Of a stretch of DNA of 34,638 bases, positions 5,664-14,825 are shown piece by piece (within the stretch, counting starts at the first letter, position 1; each line of letters starts with the position of its first letter). The DNA lies in NCBI GenBank assembly GCA_947447465.1, contig CANFKE010000043.1:1-34638 (forward strand). Reading direction: 5' to 3'. Position numbers and translations under genes: made by a program. The notes beneath the pieces are model-generated. The model ran no database searches. It was given only the letters and a program-made list of their open reading frames with translations, and was not told the origin of the DNA. The DNA comes from Chitinophagaceae bacterium. GTDB taxonomy: Bacteria; Bacteroidota; Bacteroidia; Chitinophagales; Chitinophagaceae.

Positions 5664-7313
5664 ATGCCAAAGATTCCTTTCTGGATTTTTATAGTTATCG
5701 CCATACTCTACTTTACTGCTGTAAGGGTAGATACTATGGATATCGACGCGTCACAATATGCCAGTATGAGCCGCGAGATGCTCAGCAGCCACAATTGGCT
5801 CCAGCTCTACGATCGAGGTCTGGAGTATCTCGACAAACCACCATTCCTTATCTGGATCAGCGCACTGAGTATGAAGATATTCGGCGTGGGCAATTTCGGG
5901 TACAAGCTGCCCTCTGTGCTCTTTGCACTATGGGCACTCTACGCCACCTATCGCCTCACCCGCCTGCTCTATAACGACAATACGGCCCGTGCGGCAGCAC
6001 TCATCCTGGCCACCTGTCAGGGTATGTTCCTTATGACCAACGATGTGCGCTGTGATACCATACTCATGAGCTGGGTAATAACTGCCATATGGCTCATTAA
6101 AGAGTGGGATGTTATACGCAGATACAAGTACCTCTTCATGGGCTTTGCAGCCATAGGGTTCGGTATGATGACCAAAGGCCCTATCGCACTCATGGTACCC
6201 ATATTCAGCTTCGCTACAGACTGGGCACTCAAGCGCCAATGGAAGAAGTTCTTCAACCCTGCCTACATACCGGGCATAGTTATAATAGCCATTGTGCTGC
6301 TACCTATGAGCATTGGCCTCTATCAGCAATTCGATCTCCACCCCGAAAAAGTAGTTAACGGGCAGCAACACGTCTCCGGCTTGCGGTTCTTCTATTGGTC
6401 ACAGAGCTTTGGGCGCATCACAGGCGAAAGCCCCTGGAAGAATGGAGCCGACATGAGCTTTCTGTTGCTCAATATGCTGTGGTCATTTCTCCCTTGGGTA
6501 TTCGTATTGGTGCCGGCAATCGCTGTGAACCTCATTAATGTTATCCGACAAAAAGGGAGATTGCAACCTGAGCAGGAGTGGATAAGTACAGGAGGATTCC
6601 TGCTTGCCTACCTTGCATTAGGCTCATCTGCCTACCAATTGCCGCACTACATCTTTGTGGCGTTCCCGTTGGCAGCCATCATAGTGGCCGCCTCAGTGGC
6701 CTCCTTCCTTGAAGGGCAGCAATACAAGGCCATCTACAAGATCTTACAGCCATTTTTGATGACCATAGTAGTACTGGTGACCGGACTGGTATTGTGCCTC
6801 ATCACCTACATATTTCCATCGGGAATGGTAGCGCTCATATTATGGATAGCAGGCACTGCAATACTCTGCTATATAGCCTTCATTCGCAAGCCCGCTGGCA
6901 GACTACTCATGATACCCGCTATAGCCATGATCATTGCTAACGTATTCCTCACCAACTTCGTTTATTACAGGCTGCTGAGCTATCAGGTGGGCCCACAGGC
7001 CGGCAGGTATCTGCTCGAACATAAGATACCCTCCTCTGAGTTTGCTACTTACAAGATGCGCGACCCGCTCAACTCGCTCGACTTCTACGCTCAGCAATTA
7101 CTCAGCGGCAGCGACACACTACCCAATATCGTCGGCAAAAGGTATGTCCTCACTATGGACGAAGGCCTTACAGACCTGCAACACAACAATTATAAGTACA
7201 CCACCTTACTGCAAGGCGATCTCTTTAAAGTAAGCGAACTTACTCCCGAGTTCCTCAACCCCGACACCCGCAGTAAAGCCACTAAAAAATACTATTTACT
7301 GAAGGTGGAATAA
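5664..7313 (+). CDS. ArnT-like membrane glycosyltransferase (GT39/PMT family)
   Basis: 549 residues with about a dozen hydrophobic helices spread over the first 430 residues and a short soluble C-terminal part. Family features: an N-terminal helix followed by a periplasmic loop with the acidic motif VDTMDIDASQYASMSREML (the aspartates correspond to the catalytic region of GT-C enzymes), YLDKPPFLIW, NDVRCDTILMSW and MTKGPIALMVP. ArnT-type enzymes transfer a sugar from a polyprenyl-phosphate carrier to lipid A or another envelope acceptor on the periplasmic face. The substrate here is unknown, so no gene symbol is given. It is monocistronic: the epimerase gene is divergent and the DUF4197 gene convergent. 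Confidence 0.87.
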   Translation: MPKIPFWIFIVIAILYFTAVRVDTMDIDASQYASMSREMLSSHNWLQLYDRGLEYLDKPPFLIWISALSMKIFGVGNFGYKLPSVLFALWALYATYRLTRLLYNDNTARAAALILATCQGMFLMTNDVRCDTILMSWVITAIWLIKEWDVIRRYKYLFMGFAAIGFGMMTKGPIALMVPIFSFATDWALKRQWKKFFNPAYIPGIVIIAIVLLPMSIGLYQQFDLHPEKVVNGQQHVSGLRFFYWSQSFGRITGESPWKNGADMSFLLLNMLWSFLPWVFVLVPAIAVNLINVIRQKGRLQPEQEWISTGGFLLAYLALGSSAYQLPHYIFVAFPLAAIIVAASVASFLEGQQYKAIYKILQPFLMTIVVLVTGLVLCLITYIFPSGMVALILWIAGTAILCYIAFIRKPAGRLLMIPAIAMIIANVFLTNFVYYRLLSYQVGPQAGRYLLEHKIPSSEFATYKMRDPLNSLDFYAQQLLSGSDTLPNIVGKRYVLTMDEGLTDLQHNNYKYTTLLQGDLFKVSELTPEFLNPDTRSKATKKYYLLKVE

Positions 7314-7335
7314 TGGCATGATCCTGAAACAAAAA

Positions 7336-7359
7336 GATCCCGACCTGTTGGTCGGGATC
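7336..7359 (-). terminator. Terminator between convergent genes
   Basis: A perfect 10-bp stem GATCCCGACC / GGTCGGGATC with loop TGTT. On the minus strand it is followed by TTTTTGTTTC, so it fits best as the terminator of the gene ending at 7385. It lies 22 bases after the plus-strand stop at 7313 and may serve both directions. Confidence 0.85.
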
Positions 7360-7384
7360 GCATATAAATGATATGTACTGATCA

Positions 7385-8143
7385 CTATTTGCCGTAGCTG
7401 AATACCTTCTTCAGGATGTCCGTTACACGAGCGGCAGGGTTATTCCTGATCTTACCCTCTTCTTCAGCTATATACAGGAATACACCATTCAGTGCACGAT
7501 CCGTTACATAAGAAGCCAGATCAGGATTGACCTTATTGAAGGTAGTAGGCAGGTTGTTATATACCTCAAACACTTCAGCCCAATACTTGGTAGCATTCAC
7601 CTTATCCAATGATGCACTGATCACTGGTTTGAAGGCAGCCGTAAGTTGTGCCGATGTTTTGCCTTTCAGATATTGGGTAGCCGCATCATTATTGCCTTTA
7701 AGTATGCCTATTGCATCCTGCACGGTCATACCGGTAATAGCATTGATGAATATAGGTTGCGCCTGCACTGCAGCATCCTCCGCAGCACGGTTCATGGCCA
7801 GTATGGCCTTATCTACATACGCGCCCAGGCCTACCTGTCGCAGCGTGTTCTCTACCTTTGCAGCTTCTGGTGGCATCATCACCTTTACCAGTGCATTACC
7901 AAAGAATCCATTGGTCACAGACAGTTTGCCGGTAGCATTCTTAGCACCTATTTCCAGTGCCTGCTTCAAGCCCGATACTATCTCTGTATTGGTGATGGTA
8001 TTCTTGTTGGCCGTCTTCTTACGGCTACCACCCAATGCTCTGGTAGCATCATTTACATAGTCTCTCAGCATCTGCCCCTGCGCACCAACAGATATTCCTG
8101 TCAGTATCAGCAGGCCCATCATCATCTTTGTTCCTCTGGCCAT
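7385..8143 (-). CDS. DUF4197 domain-containing exported protein
   Basis: 252 residues with an N-terminal signal (MMMGLLILTGISVGAQGQ). The mature part is helical and matches the DUF4197 pattern: EIVSGLKQALEIGAKNAT, NALVKVMMPPEAAKVENTLRQVGLG, AAEDAAVQAQPIFINAITGMTVQDAIGIL, GVFLYIAEEEGKIRNNPAARVTDILKKVF. The biochemical function of DUF4197 is unknown; the proteins are predicted periplasmic. The gene is followed by the terminator at 7336-7359 and lies 46 bases after the outer-membrane protein gene on the same strand, so co-transcription is possible. Confidence 0.88.
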   Translation of the reverse strand: MARGTKMMMGLLILTGISVGAQGQMLRDYVNDATRALGGSRKKTANKNTITNTEIVSGLKQALEIGAKNATGKLSVTNGFFGNALVKVMMPPEAAKVENTLRQVGLGAYVDKAILAMNRAAEDAAVQAQPIFINAITGMTVQDAIGILKGNNDAATQYLKGKTSAQLTAAFKPVISASLDKVNATKYWAEVFEVYNNLPTTFNKVNPDLASYVTDRALNGVFLYIAEEEGKIRNNPAARVTDILKKVFSYGK

Positions 8144-8189
8144 TATTAGCGGTTATTTTTCGTGTTAAAGATAATTACTTTCCATCTGC

Positions 8190-10856
8190 TTACTTGCCTT
8201 TCTGGCCACCACCTTGCGGAGCACCACCGCCACCACCGCCGTTGTCATCACCTTCTCCGTCCTTCATGTTCTTACCACGATCTTCGGTATTAGGCTGTGT
8301 AGTCTTCTTCGGTTCTTCCTTAGGGCGTTTGGCCTCTTTCTTATCACCTGCAATATTCTTGCCAACATCGGTTTTACCAAAGCGATAAGTGAAAGTGATA
8401 TTACCTATTCGCGTTTCTTTAACACGGTTGATGGTCTGGAAATACTGCGCCTGATCGAACTCATTCACAAATCGATGTGTCTTGAAGATATCAGAAACGT
8501 TCAGTACAAGTGTAGCCTTGTTCTTCAGCATGTTCTTGCGTAATGCCAGATCTATCCAATACGTATCCTTCGTTCTGCCCTGTGCTATCACCTTTGCAGA
8601 CTCATAGTTACCATTGGCCTGCAGGGAAAATCCGCCCGGCAGCTTCACACTGGTGTTACCCTTTGCAAACCAGCCAAAACCGCTTCTGTTTGGGAAGTTG
8701 GCCACCAGGTCGGCATTGCTGCTACCTATGATCAATTGATTCTGGAACAGGTTAACATTGACAGTTGCGTCCCATATTTTGGTCAACTTAAGGTTAGCGA
8801 TACCCTCCACTCCATAAGTAGATCCGCTGGCAAGGTTACGTGGCTTAGACACCAGCAAAGAGGCGAACTGGCCTTCTCCTTGTGTGGTCACACGCTCTAT
8901 AAGGTTTTGAGTGTATTGATAATAGGCACTGAAGATGAGATTATTGCCCTTCTTATCTAACCTGTTGTAGCTAAACTCCACATTGTCTATGAATTCAGGG
9001 ATCAGGTCAGGGTTACCGGTATTCACCGTACTCGGATTTGAGAGATCAAGGTAAGGCAGCAACTGGAAGAAGTTAGGCCTGTTGGTACGTCTGCTGTAAT
9101 TCAGATAAACGGTCTGCTGTGCAGGCATCTGGTAAGAAACGAAAACTGAAGGGAAGAAGTTAAAGAAACTGTTCTTCAGACTGGTATCTCCCACCGATTG
9201 GTACTTCCCGCTATATTCAGCATCTTCGGCACGCAAGCCTACCTGATAGCTGAACTTATCTATCTGGTCGCTCCAGTTGATATAGGCCGCATGTATCTGC
9301 TGCTGATAGTCATACTTGGCATACAGGCTGTAATCAACTGCCTTAGGTGTATGCGGGCTACCCAGCGTATCAGTGGTTGGTGTGTTCTTACTGTTGAACC
9401 AATAGATCTGGCTCTTGAAACCCACACCCAGCTTACCATTCTTCGTAAACAAGGGGTCGGTATAATCTGCGAATGCGGTCAATGTACTGTTACCTCCGCC
9501 ACCGGGCGCGTCCTGAAACACATCGAACAGATAAGGCTTACCTGCCGCTGTGCTGTCTGCATAAGTAGTGTAGGTCTGTTGACGCTGAATAGTGGTAGTA
9601 GCATAAGTGGCATCCACGCTCAACTCCTCATCCTTCTTTTTGAATTTGTGCTTATAATCAAATGCCGAAGAGAACGACAAAGGACCACCGGATGATTTAC
9701 TGAATCTGTTTAAATGATAGACAGGAAGTACAGACTGATCGGAGGTCGGGTAGATATAGTAGTCGGAATTATCACTGAAACCAAAGCCCATCTTATTGAT
9801 GTTCTCGGTGAACGTGAACGAGTTGTTCTTGTTAGGATCATAAGTAACACCAATACTATTGAACGACCCGCCGAAATTACGCGGCACATGCTCGTAAGTA
9901 TGGTAAGAATGCTTGTTGCCCATTGAGTCTGCAATACGGTCCTGCCTGTCGGTTATTACATTGTTATACGTATTGTTGATGCGGAGATTGGCATTGACAA
10001 AAGCACTCCACTTTCCCTTACGTATATTCAGACCGAAGTTGCCGTTGTACTTATCTCTTGTACCTGCACCCAGTGTTATGTTACCGTTGATACCCAAACG
10101 CCCATCCTTCTTGGTAATGATGTTGATGATACCTGTAGTACCCTGTGCATCATACTTTGCAGATGGATTGGTGATCACCTCTACACTTTCTATACTTGAG
10201 GCGGGCATACTCTGCAGCGCAGAAGTAACGTCTGAACCCAGCAAGGTAGCGGGCTTACCATCTATCAGTATGGTAACACCACTTTTACCTCTCAGGCTCA
10301 CAGCGCCATCCACATCAACAGATACAGACGGCACATTCTGCAACACATCGGTAGCACTACCACCAGAGCTGGTGATGTTCTTTTCCACGTTGAATACCTT
10401 CTTATCCACCTTCAGCTCCACTACCGGCTTTTCACCTGTAACTGTGGCTGTTTTCAGGGTGGTCTCCGACTGTGCTATCTTTATCTTACCCAGGTTCTTA
10501 TCAGTAGAATCGGCGGTAATGGTAACATTAACGACCTTGGTAGAAGAACCTATTGATTCTATTTTCAGTCTGAACGACCCCAAACCCGTAGGCGCGATAC
10601 TAAAAGATCCGTCGTCTTTAGACAGGTCTCCATTAACTACCGAAGAGTCTGTGCGCAATAAAGTAACAGTGGCGTAAGAAACAGGGTCTCCTTTTGAATC
10701 TACCAGTTTACCTGATACCTTGCCTGTTGTAGTAGGTGCCGGTGCTTGTAATGTAGGCTTTTCATTGAGTAGCCCGGTCTGTGCAGATGCTATATTTGAT
10801 GATGACACCACCAGCAAAATGGCCGACGATGCTATAATTCTTTTAAGATGTGGCAT
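8190..10856 (-). CDS. Outer-membrane beta-barrel protein, TonB-receptor-like (OMP_b-brl_3)
   Basis: 888 residues. Order: signal peptide (about 1-25); a carboxypeptidase-regulatory-like beta-sandwich (about 47-130, GKVSGKLVDSKGDPVSYATVTLL, DDGSFSI); a plug-like domain (about 145-250, VFNVEKNITSSGGSATDVLQNVPSVSVD, VTILIDGKPA, SIESVEVITNPSAKYDAQGTTGIINIITKK); then a long barrel typical of the outer membrane beta-barrel family 3. Such proteins resemble TonB-dependent receptors, but their cargo is mostly unknown. The barrel ends at about residue 828 (TFTYRFGK) and is followed by a 60-residue highly charged, Gly-rich tail ending APQGGGQKGK. Similar tails occur in this family. No SusD-like partner is adjacent. 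Confidence 0.9.
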   Translation of the reverse strand: MPHLKRIIASSAILLVVSSSNIASAQTGLLNEKPTLQAPAPTTTGKVSGKLVDSKGDPVSYATVTLLRTDSSVVNGDLSKDDGSFSIAPTGLGSFRLKIESIGSSTKVVNVTITADSTDKNLGKIKIAQSETTLKTATVTGEKPVVELKVDKKVFNVEKNITSSGGSATDVLQNVPSVSVDVDGAVSLRGKSGVTILIDGKPATLLGSDVTSALQSMPASSIESVEVITNPSAKYDAQGTTGIINIITKKDGRLGINGNITLGAGTRDKYNGNFGLNIRKGKWSAFVNANLRINNTYNNVITDRQDRIADSMGNKHSYHTYEHVPRNFGGSFNSIGVTYDPNKNNSFTFTENINKMGFGFSDNSDYYIYPTSDQSVLPVYHLNRFSKSSGGPLSFSSAFDYKHKFKKKDEELSVDATYATTTIQRQQTYTTYADSTAAGKPYLFDVFQDAPGGGGNSTLTAFADYTDPLFTKNGKLGVGFKSQIYWFNSKNTPTTDTLGSPHTPKAVDYSLYAKYDYQQQIHAAYINWSDQIDKFSYQVGLRAEDAEYSGKYQSVGDTSLKNSFFNFFPSVFVSYQMPAQQTVYLNYSRRTNRPNFFQLLPYLDLSNPSTVNTGNPDLIPEFIDNVEFSYNRLDKKGNNLIFSAYYQYTQNLIERVTTQGEGQFASLLVSKPRNLASGSTYGVEGIANLKLTKIWDATVNVNLFQNQLIIGSSNADLVANFPNRSGFGWFAKGNTSVKLPGGFSLQANGNYESAKVIAQGRTKDTYWIDLALRKNMLKNKATLVLNVSDIFKTHRFVNEFDQAQYFQTINRVKETRIGNITFTYRFGKTDVGKNIAGDKKEAKRPKEEPKKTTQPNTEDRGKNMKDGEGDDNGGGGGGAPQGGGQKGK

Positions 10857-11178
10857 GAGGATGCAAAAATCTATTAAATATGCGTAAATATTATTTTTCG
10901 GCCTAATAAAATATTGTTAATGAACTATACAGGTCAGGAAAATATGATCGCTGTTCTTTTCCTGTGTCACACCCATTCAATTATGTTCTTCTTTCGGAGC
11001 TATGATCGGGAATAGGTAGTGATCGCTCCTGTGCCTAAAAGGGTACCTGTAACAACAGTTGAGTGTCAATGACATGCTTCATGGTTTAAGAATATGGACA
11101 AAATTAACAGTACTCGTTTGCGCTCAGCTCACCCTTATTATCACCCGTGATGTACTTTTGACATAAATTCTTCCTACC
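10857..11178. other. Divergent intergenic region
   Basis: 322 bases between the divergently transcribed outer-membrane protein and VOC genes. The part next to 10856 is AT-rich (AATATTATTTTTCGGCC...) and should contain the minus-strand promoter, although no clean TAnnTTTG is seen. The right end carries a plus-strand -7 element. No RNA gene or open frame is apparent. Confidence 0.5.
11153..11160 (+). promoter_or_regulatory. Promoter -7 element of the VOC gene
   Basis: TACTTTTG, a match to TAnnTTTG, 18 bases before the ATG at 11179. This short leader is common in Bacteroidota. Confidence 0.45.
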
Positions 11179-11568
11179 ATGTTGCAGATCAGTGGAATAC
11201 ATCATATTGCGATCATTTGTTCGGATTATGAGCGATCAAAACGATTCTATACAGAAGTACTTGGACTAAAAATGATAGCTGAGGTTTATCGAGAAGAACG
11301 GCGATCTTACAAATTAGATCTTGCACTTAACGGTCACTATGTAATAGAGTTATTCTCCTTCCCCCATCCACCGGCCAGGGTCTCCAGACCTGAAGCAGCA
11401 GGCCTCCGACATCTGGCATGGGAGGTCAAAGACCTTGACGCTACTATACAACACCTTCAGACACATAACGTTGTGGCCGAACCTATCCGGATCGATGAAT
11501 TTACAGGCAAACGATTCACTTTCATCAGCGACCCGGACGACCTACCCATTGAGTTTTACGAACGATGA
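11179..11568 (+). CDS. VOC family protein, YaeR/GloA2-like
   Basis: 129 residues, the full length of a single vicinal-oxygen-chelate unit. It closely follows the E. coli YaeR pattern: HHIAIICSDYERSKRFYTEVLG, EVYREERRSYKLDLALNG, YVIELFSFPHPPARVSRPEA, GLRHLAWEV, KRFTFISDPDDLPIEFYE. The expected metal ligands (H near residue 8, E in VIELF, H in GLRHLA, E in PIEFYE) are all present. Family members are glyoxalase-I-like metalloproteins; the substrate of the YaeR branch is not established. The next gene starts 76 bases downstream with its own -7 element. Confidence 0.9.
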   Translation: MLQISGIHHIAIICSDYERSKRFYTEVLGLKMIAEVYREERRSYKLDLALNGHYVIELFSFPHPPARVSRPEAAGLRHLAWEVKDLDATIQHLQTHNVVAEPIRIDEFTGKRFTFISDPDDLPIEFYER

Positions 11569-11593
11569 TCACATATATAGTCCATTATTTACC

Positions 11594-11609
11594 TGTGACA
11601 CAGATCACC
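11594..11609 (+). promoter_or_regulatory. Possible CRP/FNR-type operator
   Basis: TGTGA-CACAGA-TCACC agrees with the CRP-type consensus TGTGA-N6-TCACA at nine of ten arm positions. It lies 22 bases upstream of the -7 element of the cytochrome c peroxidase gene. Assignment to a CRP/FNR-family regulator is inference from the sequence pattern. Confidence 0.4.
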
Positions 11610-11631
11610 TGTCTTGTAAACAGCATTATTG

Positions 11632-11639
11632 TATTTTTG
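11632..11639 (+). promoter_or_regulatory. Promoter -7 element of the cytochrome c peroxidase gene
   Basis: TATTTTTG matches TAnnTTTG and is followed after 5 bases by the ATG at 11645. The leader is therefore extremely short, or transcription starts within the first codons. A TTG at 11614-11616 is 15 bases upstream, a little close for a -33 element. Confidence 0.4.
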
Positions 11640-11644
11640 CACCA

Positions 11645-12619
11645 ATGAAAAAACTGTCAGCACTGATCATTGCTTTTACTATGATGATCATTTGCTATTC
11701 ATTTATCGGCAATAAGAGGCCTAAGTCGCCGCTCTCCTTCAATGGCAAGCCTACCAATAAGGCTCAGTTGGGAGAGATGCTGTTTTTTGAAAGTAAGTTG
11801 TCTGCCACCAAACAATTGAGCTGTGCATCGTGCCACATACCCGAACATGGCTTCGCAGATACTGTTGCCTTCAGCAAAGGCATCAAAGGCAGATTTGGTA
11901 AACGTAACGCCCCATCATGCGCCAACCTTACCGACAGACCATACCTCTTTTATGATGGTCGTGCGGCAACAATAGAAGAGCAGGTAAAATTCCCCATAGA
12001 AGACCCTAATGAAATGGGTATTGCCATAGGCGATGTAGTAGCACGATTGAACAAGGATAAAGAGTACAACCGCCTCTTCAGAGAGATCTTCAATGAACCA
12101 CCAACAGAAGCTAATTTGAAGATCGCGATAGGAGCATTTGAGCGCACACTTGAAACCAGCCATACCCCTTTCGACAGGTACATGAATGATGACAGTACCG
12201 CCATAAGCGCATCGGCAGAGCGAGGCAGGAAGCTATTCATGGGCACAAGGACGCGATGTATAGAATGCCACTTTACTCCCGATTTTACAGGTGATGAGTT
12301 CAGGAATATAGGCCTTTATGACGGGGTTACTTATACTGATGCCGGCAGGTATGGTATTACGAAAGACAAAAATGACCTCGGCAAGTTTAAAGTACCCGGA
12401 TTGCGCAATGTTGCAGTAACAGGTCCATACATGCACAACGGCATGTTCAAAACACTCAGAGAGGTGATAGACTATTATGATGATGTATATAAAGTAGTGC
12501 CACACCCTGTAAATATGGACACCCTGCTGCAACGTCCGTTGCATCTTACAGAAGTAGAGAAGCAGGATCTGGAAAACTTTCTACGCACCCTTACTGATGA
12601 CAGATTTGTGAAGAAATGA
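11645..12619 (+). CDS. Di-haem cytochrome c peroxidase (CcpA/MauG family)
   Basis: 324 residues from the ATG at 11645. The open frame extends upstream to 11435, but that part overlaps the VOC gene and lacks family similarity, whereas MKKLSALIIAFTMMIICYSF is a proper export signal. Two c-type haem sites are present, C60ASCH64 and C205IECH209, with the family motifs FFESKLSATKQLSCASCH, YDGRAATIEEQ, FPIEDPNEMG and GPYMHNGMFKTLREV, where M267 is a candidate distal ligand of the electron-transfer haem. Periplasmic enzymes of this family reduce hydrogen peroxide with electrons from small cytochromes or quinol; MauG-type relatives oxidise protein residues instead. The upstream CRP/FNR-like site would fit oxygen- or energy-dependent control. 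The gene ends 5 bases from the convergent comEC stop. Confidence 0.92.
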   Translation: MKKLSALIIAFTMMIICYSFIGNKRPKSPLSFNGKPTNKAQLGEMLFFESKLSATKQLSCASCHIPEHGFADTVAFSKGIKGRFGKRNAPSCANLTDRPYLFYDGRAATIEEQVKFPIEDPNEMGIAIGDVVARLNKDKEYNRLFREIFNEPPTEANLKIAIGAFERTLETSHTPFDRYMNDDSTAISASAERGRKLFMGTRTRCIECHFTPDFTGDEFRNIGLYDGVTYTDAGRYGITKDKNDLGKFKVPGLRNVAVTGPYMHNGMFKTLREVIDYYDDVYKVVPHPVNMDTLLQRPLHLTEVEKQDLENFLRTLTDDRFVKK

Positions 12620-12624
12620 CCTCA

Positions 12625-14715
12625 CTAATGGCCAACCGAAAATGCACCGTTCAACGCCACAGCATGTAGCCGCAAATGGCAGGCATCAGCAACTTTCATT
12701 GCAGCCAATTGCTCTTTGCGAGAGTAGTTATTACCCATCACTATGACCTTTGGAGCAAATGTGTTTTGTAATTGTTGCAGATCTATACTACTGTGATAGT
12801 TAAGTACCAGATAATCGACCGGAAACACACCTCCGGTTTTAGGACTGTTGAGTACCAATATGCGTTTGCCATCTACCAATATAAGGCTATCCCTACTGTC
12901 ATCTGCACGTTGTAGTGCCCGCCACTCAATATGAGCAGGACCGGTAGCATACCTGATCTTTGAACCGGAAGTGGTATCCTGTGTTAGCCGCGAATAGCTT
13001 TCACCCTCTATCCGTTCAATATGATTCTCTTTACCAACATTGTACACTACAAATCTTTGCTGCTGCAGATATTGCCAACTATCAATACAAAACAACAATA
13101 GCAATACGGCGCAACTACCAAGGCCGATCAATAATCCTCGTCTTTGTTGCAGCAGCAACAACAATGCAATGCCACAAACCATTAGATATACCATCAGCAA
13201 TTCGGGAATAGACAGTCTAAGCAAGTGAAATGATAGCGGATCGAATACCCGCAGCCATTTCAATACAGTATTGAAACAGGATACCAACCAGATACTCAAC
13301 GCAGCCAATATTCCTGCAGGTGCAGACCAATAACCAACTACGATTATAGCCATGCCAAGTAGTAGCACAATGAACATAAAAAAGAATGCCAGCACATTGG
13401 CCATTAAAAACATAACAGGGAAATTATGGAAGTAATAAACGACCAACGGTGCTACCAGGATCTCCGCAGCAAGGCTTGCAGCTATGGTCTGGAATAACTG
13501 ATAATATATCCACCTCAACCATTTATGCATTTTGGGAGAGCAGCCGGGTAATATCCATTGATAAATGGGTTTGTAAAAAATAATGATAGAAAGTACGGCT
13601 ATAAAAGACAATTGAAACCCTAATGCATATAACCACATGGGTTGCGCGCATAGTAAAATAAACGCAGTAGCCATTAAGTGATTAAAGCTATTGTTGTTCT
13701 TGCTGAGCAATATGCCTACAGCAAGAATAGAGAACATGATGGCCGCCCGTATAGCTGATGGTGAAGCACCGGCCATGACCACATAGAACCAGATGAGGGG
13801 CAATGCCACCATATAAGACACCCATTGATATCTCTTGTTTTTTATCCATCGCAACAGCCAGCCTATGACCGTAAAGAACATCATAATGTTACCACCACTT
13901 ATAGCAATGATGTGGACAATACCTGCATCTGAAAAGTATTGGCGAGTATCGTTATCCAGATTCACTTCATCTCCCAGCAGCATTGCCTGCATGAGCCCTT
14001 TTGTTGGTATATCTGTAATATACCTATCCAGTCTGTCCATGCACCACCTGTGCATTTGCTCTGTTATGGTTGCATCAGTCCCGTTATGCAACCCTAATAA
14101 CCTTACAGACTTTGCTGTACAAAACTGCTGATAATAAACATTGTTGCGCCTCAGATATCCGGCATGATCAAATTCGTAAGGATTTCCTGCATTTTGAACA
14201 CCTTGCCAATCAGAAGGCAACAACAAAGTATCGCCCATGTGGTAGAGCATAGGCTGTTGATCTTTATAGATATAGACGATACCCTCTCCGCAAGACCTGA
14301 TCATTTTACCATCATCGATAAGCGCAACGATCTCTACCGGCAATTTCCATGAATGTTCTTTATCTGCAGGCGTTGCCGTTATTCTTGCAATACAGGTAGT
14401 ATTTTTATTGACTCTTTTACCATAGAAAGCAGGGTCATTCTTTATATCATTCTTACTTGCCAGACCATACCCGAAAGCCAACAATAAACAATTGGCGGCT
14501 AGGAACGTAACTACTCCGTTAAGACTTTTTTTGATTGTAATTGACACTATTAAAACGAACAGAGCGGCTGTAATGATAGCTAAGAGATATTGCGAGTTCA
14601 CGTACTTACTACCAAGCTGATCATACACCACTATCCCCAATACAAAAGGGAGTAATAACCTGAGAAAGGGGGCTCTTTCCCAGATATAGGCTGTATTCAA
14701 TGGCCAGCGTTTCAT
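12625..14715 (-). CDS. ComEC/Rec2 family DNA-uptake channel protein
   Basis: 696 residues from the ATG at 14715. The frame could start at a TTG at 14748, but the ATG gives the usual MKRWPLN... start. Layout: two or three N-terminal helices; a soluble DUF4131-like domain (VNKNTTCIARITATPADKEHSWKLPVEIV, GDTLLLPSDWQGVQNAGNPYEFDHAGYLRRNNVYYQ); the Competence domain with many helices (LMQAMLLGDEVNLD, SDAGIVHIIAISGG, AGASPSAIRAAIMFSI); and a short C-terminal soluble domain ending HAVALNGAFSVGH. The metallo-beta-lactamase motif HxHxDH of Bacillus-type ComEC is absent, as commonly seen in Bacteroidota. It forms the inner-membrane channel for transforming DNA. It is convergent with the peroxidase gene at a 5-base gap. 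Confidence 0.9.
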   Translation of the reverse strand: MKRWPLNTAYIWERAPFLRLLLPFVLGIVVYDQLGSKYVNSQYLLAIITAALFVLIVSITIKKSLNGVVTFLAANCLLLAFGYGLASKNDIKNDPAFYGKRVNKNTTCIARITATPADKEHSWKLPVEIVALIDDGKMIRSCGEGIVYIYKDQQPMLYHMGDTLLLPSDWQGVQNAGNPYEFDHAGYLRRNNVYYQQFCTAKSVRLLGLHNGTDATITEQMHRWCMDRLDRYITDIPTKGLMQAMLLGDEVNLDNDTRQYFSDAGIVHIIAISGGNIMMFFTVIGWLLRWIKNKRYQWVSYMVALPLIWFYVVMAGASPSAIRAAIMFSILAVGILLSKNNNSFNHLMATAFILLCAQPMWLYALGFQLSFIAVLSIIIFYKPIYQWILPGCSPKMHKWLRWIYYQLFQTIAASLAAEILVAPLVVYYFHNFPVMFLMANVLAFFFMFIVLLLGMAIIVVGYWSAPAGILAALSIWLVSCFNTVLKWLRVFDPLSFHLLRLSIPELLMVYLMVCGIALLLLLQQRRGLLIGLGSCAVLLLLFCIDSWQYLQQQRFVVYNVGKENHIERIEGESYSRLTQDTTSGSKIRYATGPAHIEWRALQRADDSRDSLILVDGKRILVLNSPKTGGVFPVDYLVLNYHSSIDLQQLQNTFAPKVIVMGNNYSRKEQLAAMKVADACHLRLHAVALNGAFSVGH

Positions 14716-14825
14716 GGTTGGATAAAAATAAGAAAAGTAAGCATTCAAGATATTCTCCGGCTAACTATCATTTATTGATCATCGTATATTATTTTAGCGC
14801 TCATTCCTGATCTGATCGCTATTCT

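Noticed and set aside
11435..11644. N-terminal extension of the cytochrome c peroxidase frame
   Set aside because: It overlaps the VOC gene, resembles no family member, and the -7 element at 11632-11639 lies downstream of that start. The ATG at 11645 gives a proper signal sequence.
12625..14715. Truncated ComEC because the beta-lactamase-like domain is missing
   Set aside because: Length and C-terminal sequence are normal for Bacteroidota ComEC, which commonly lacks this domain; no frameshift is seen.
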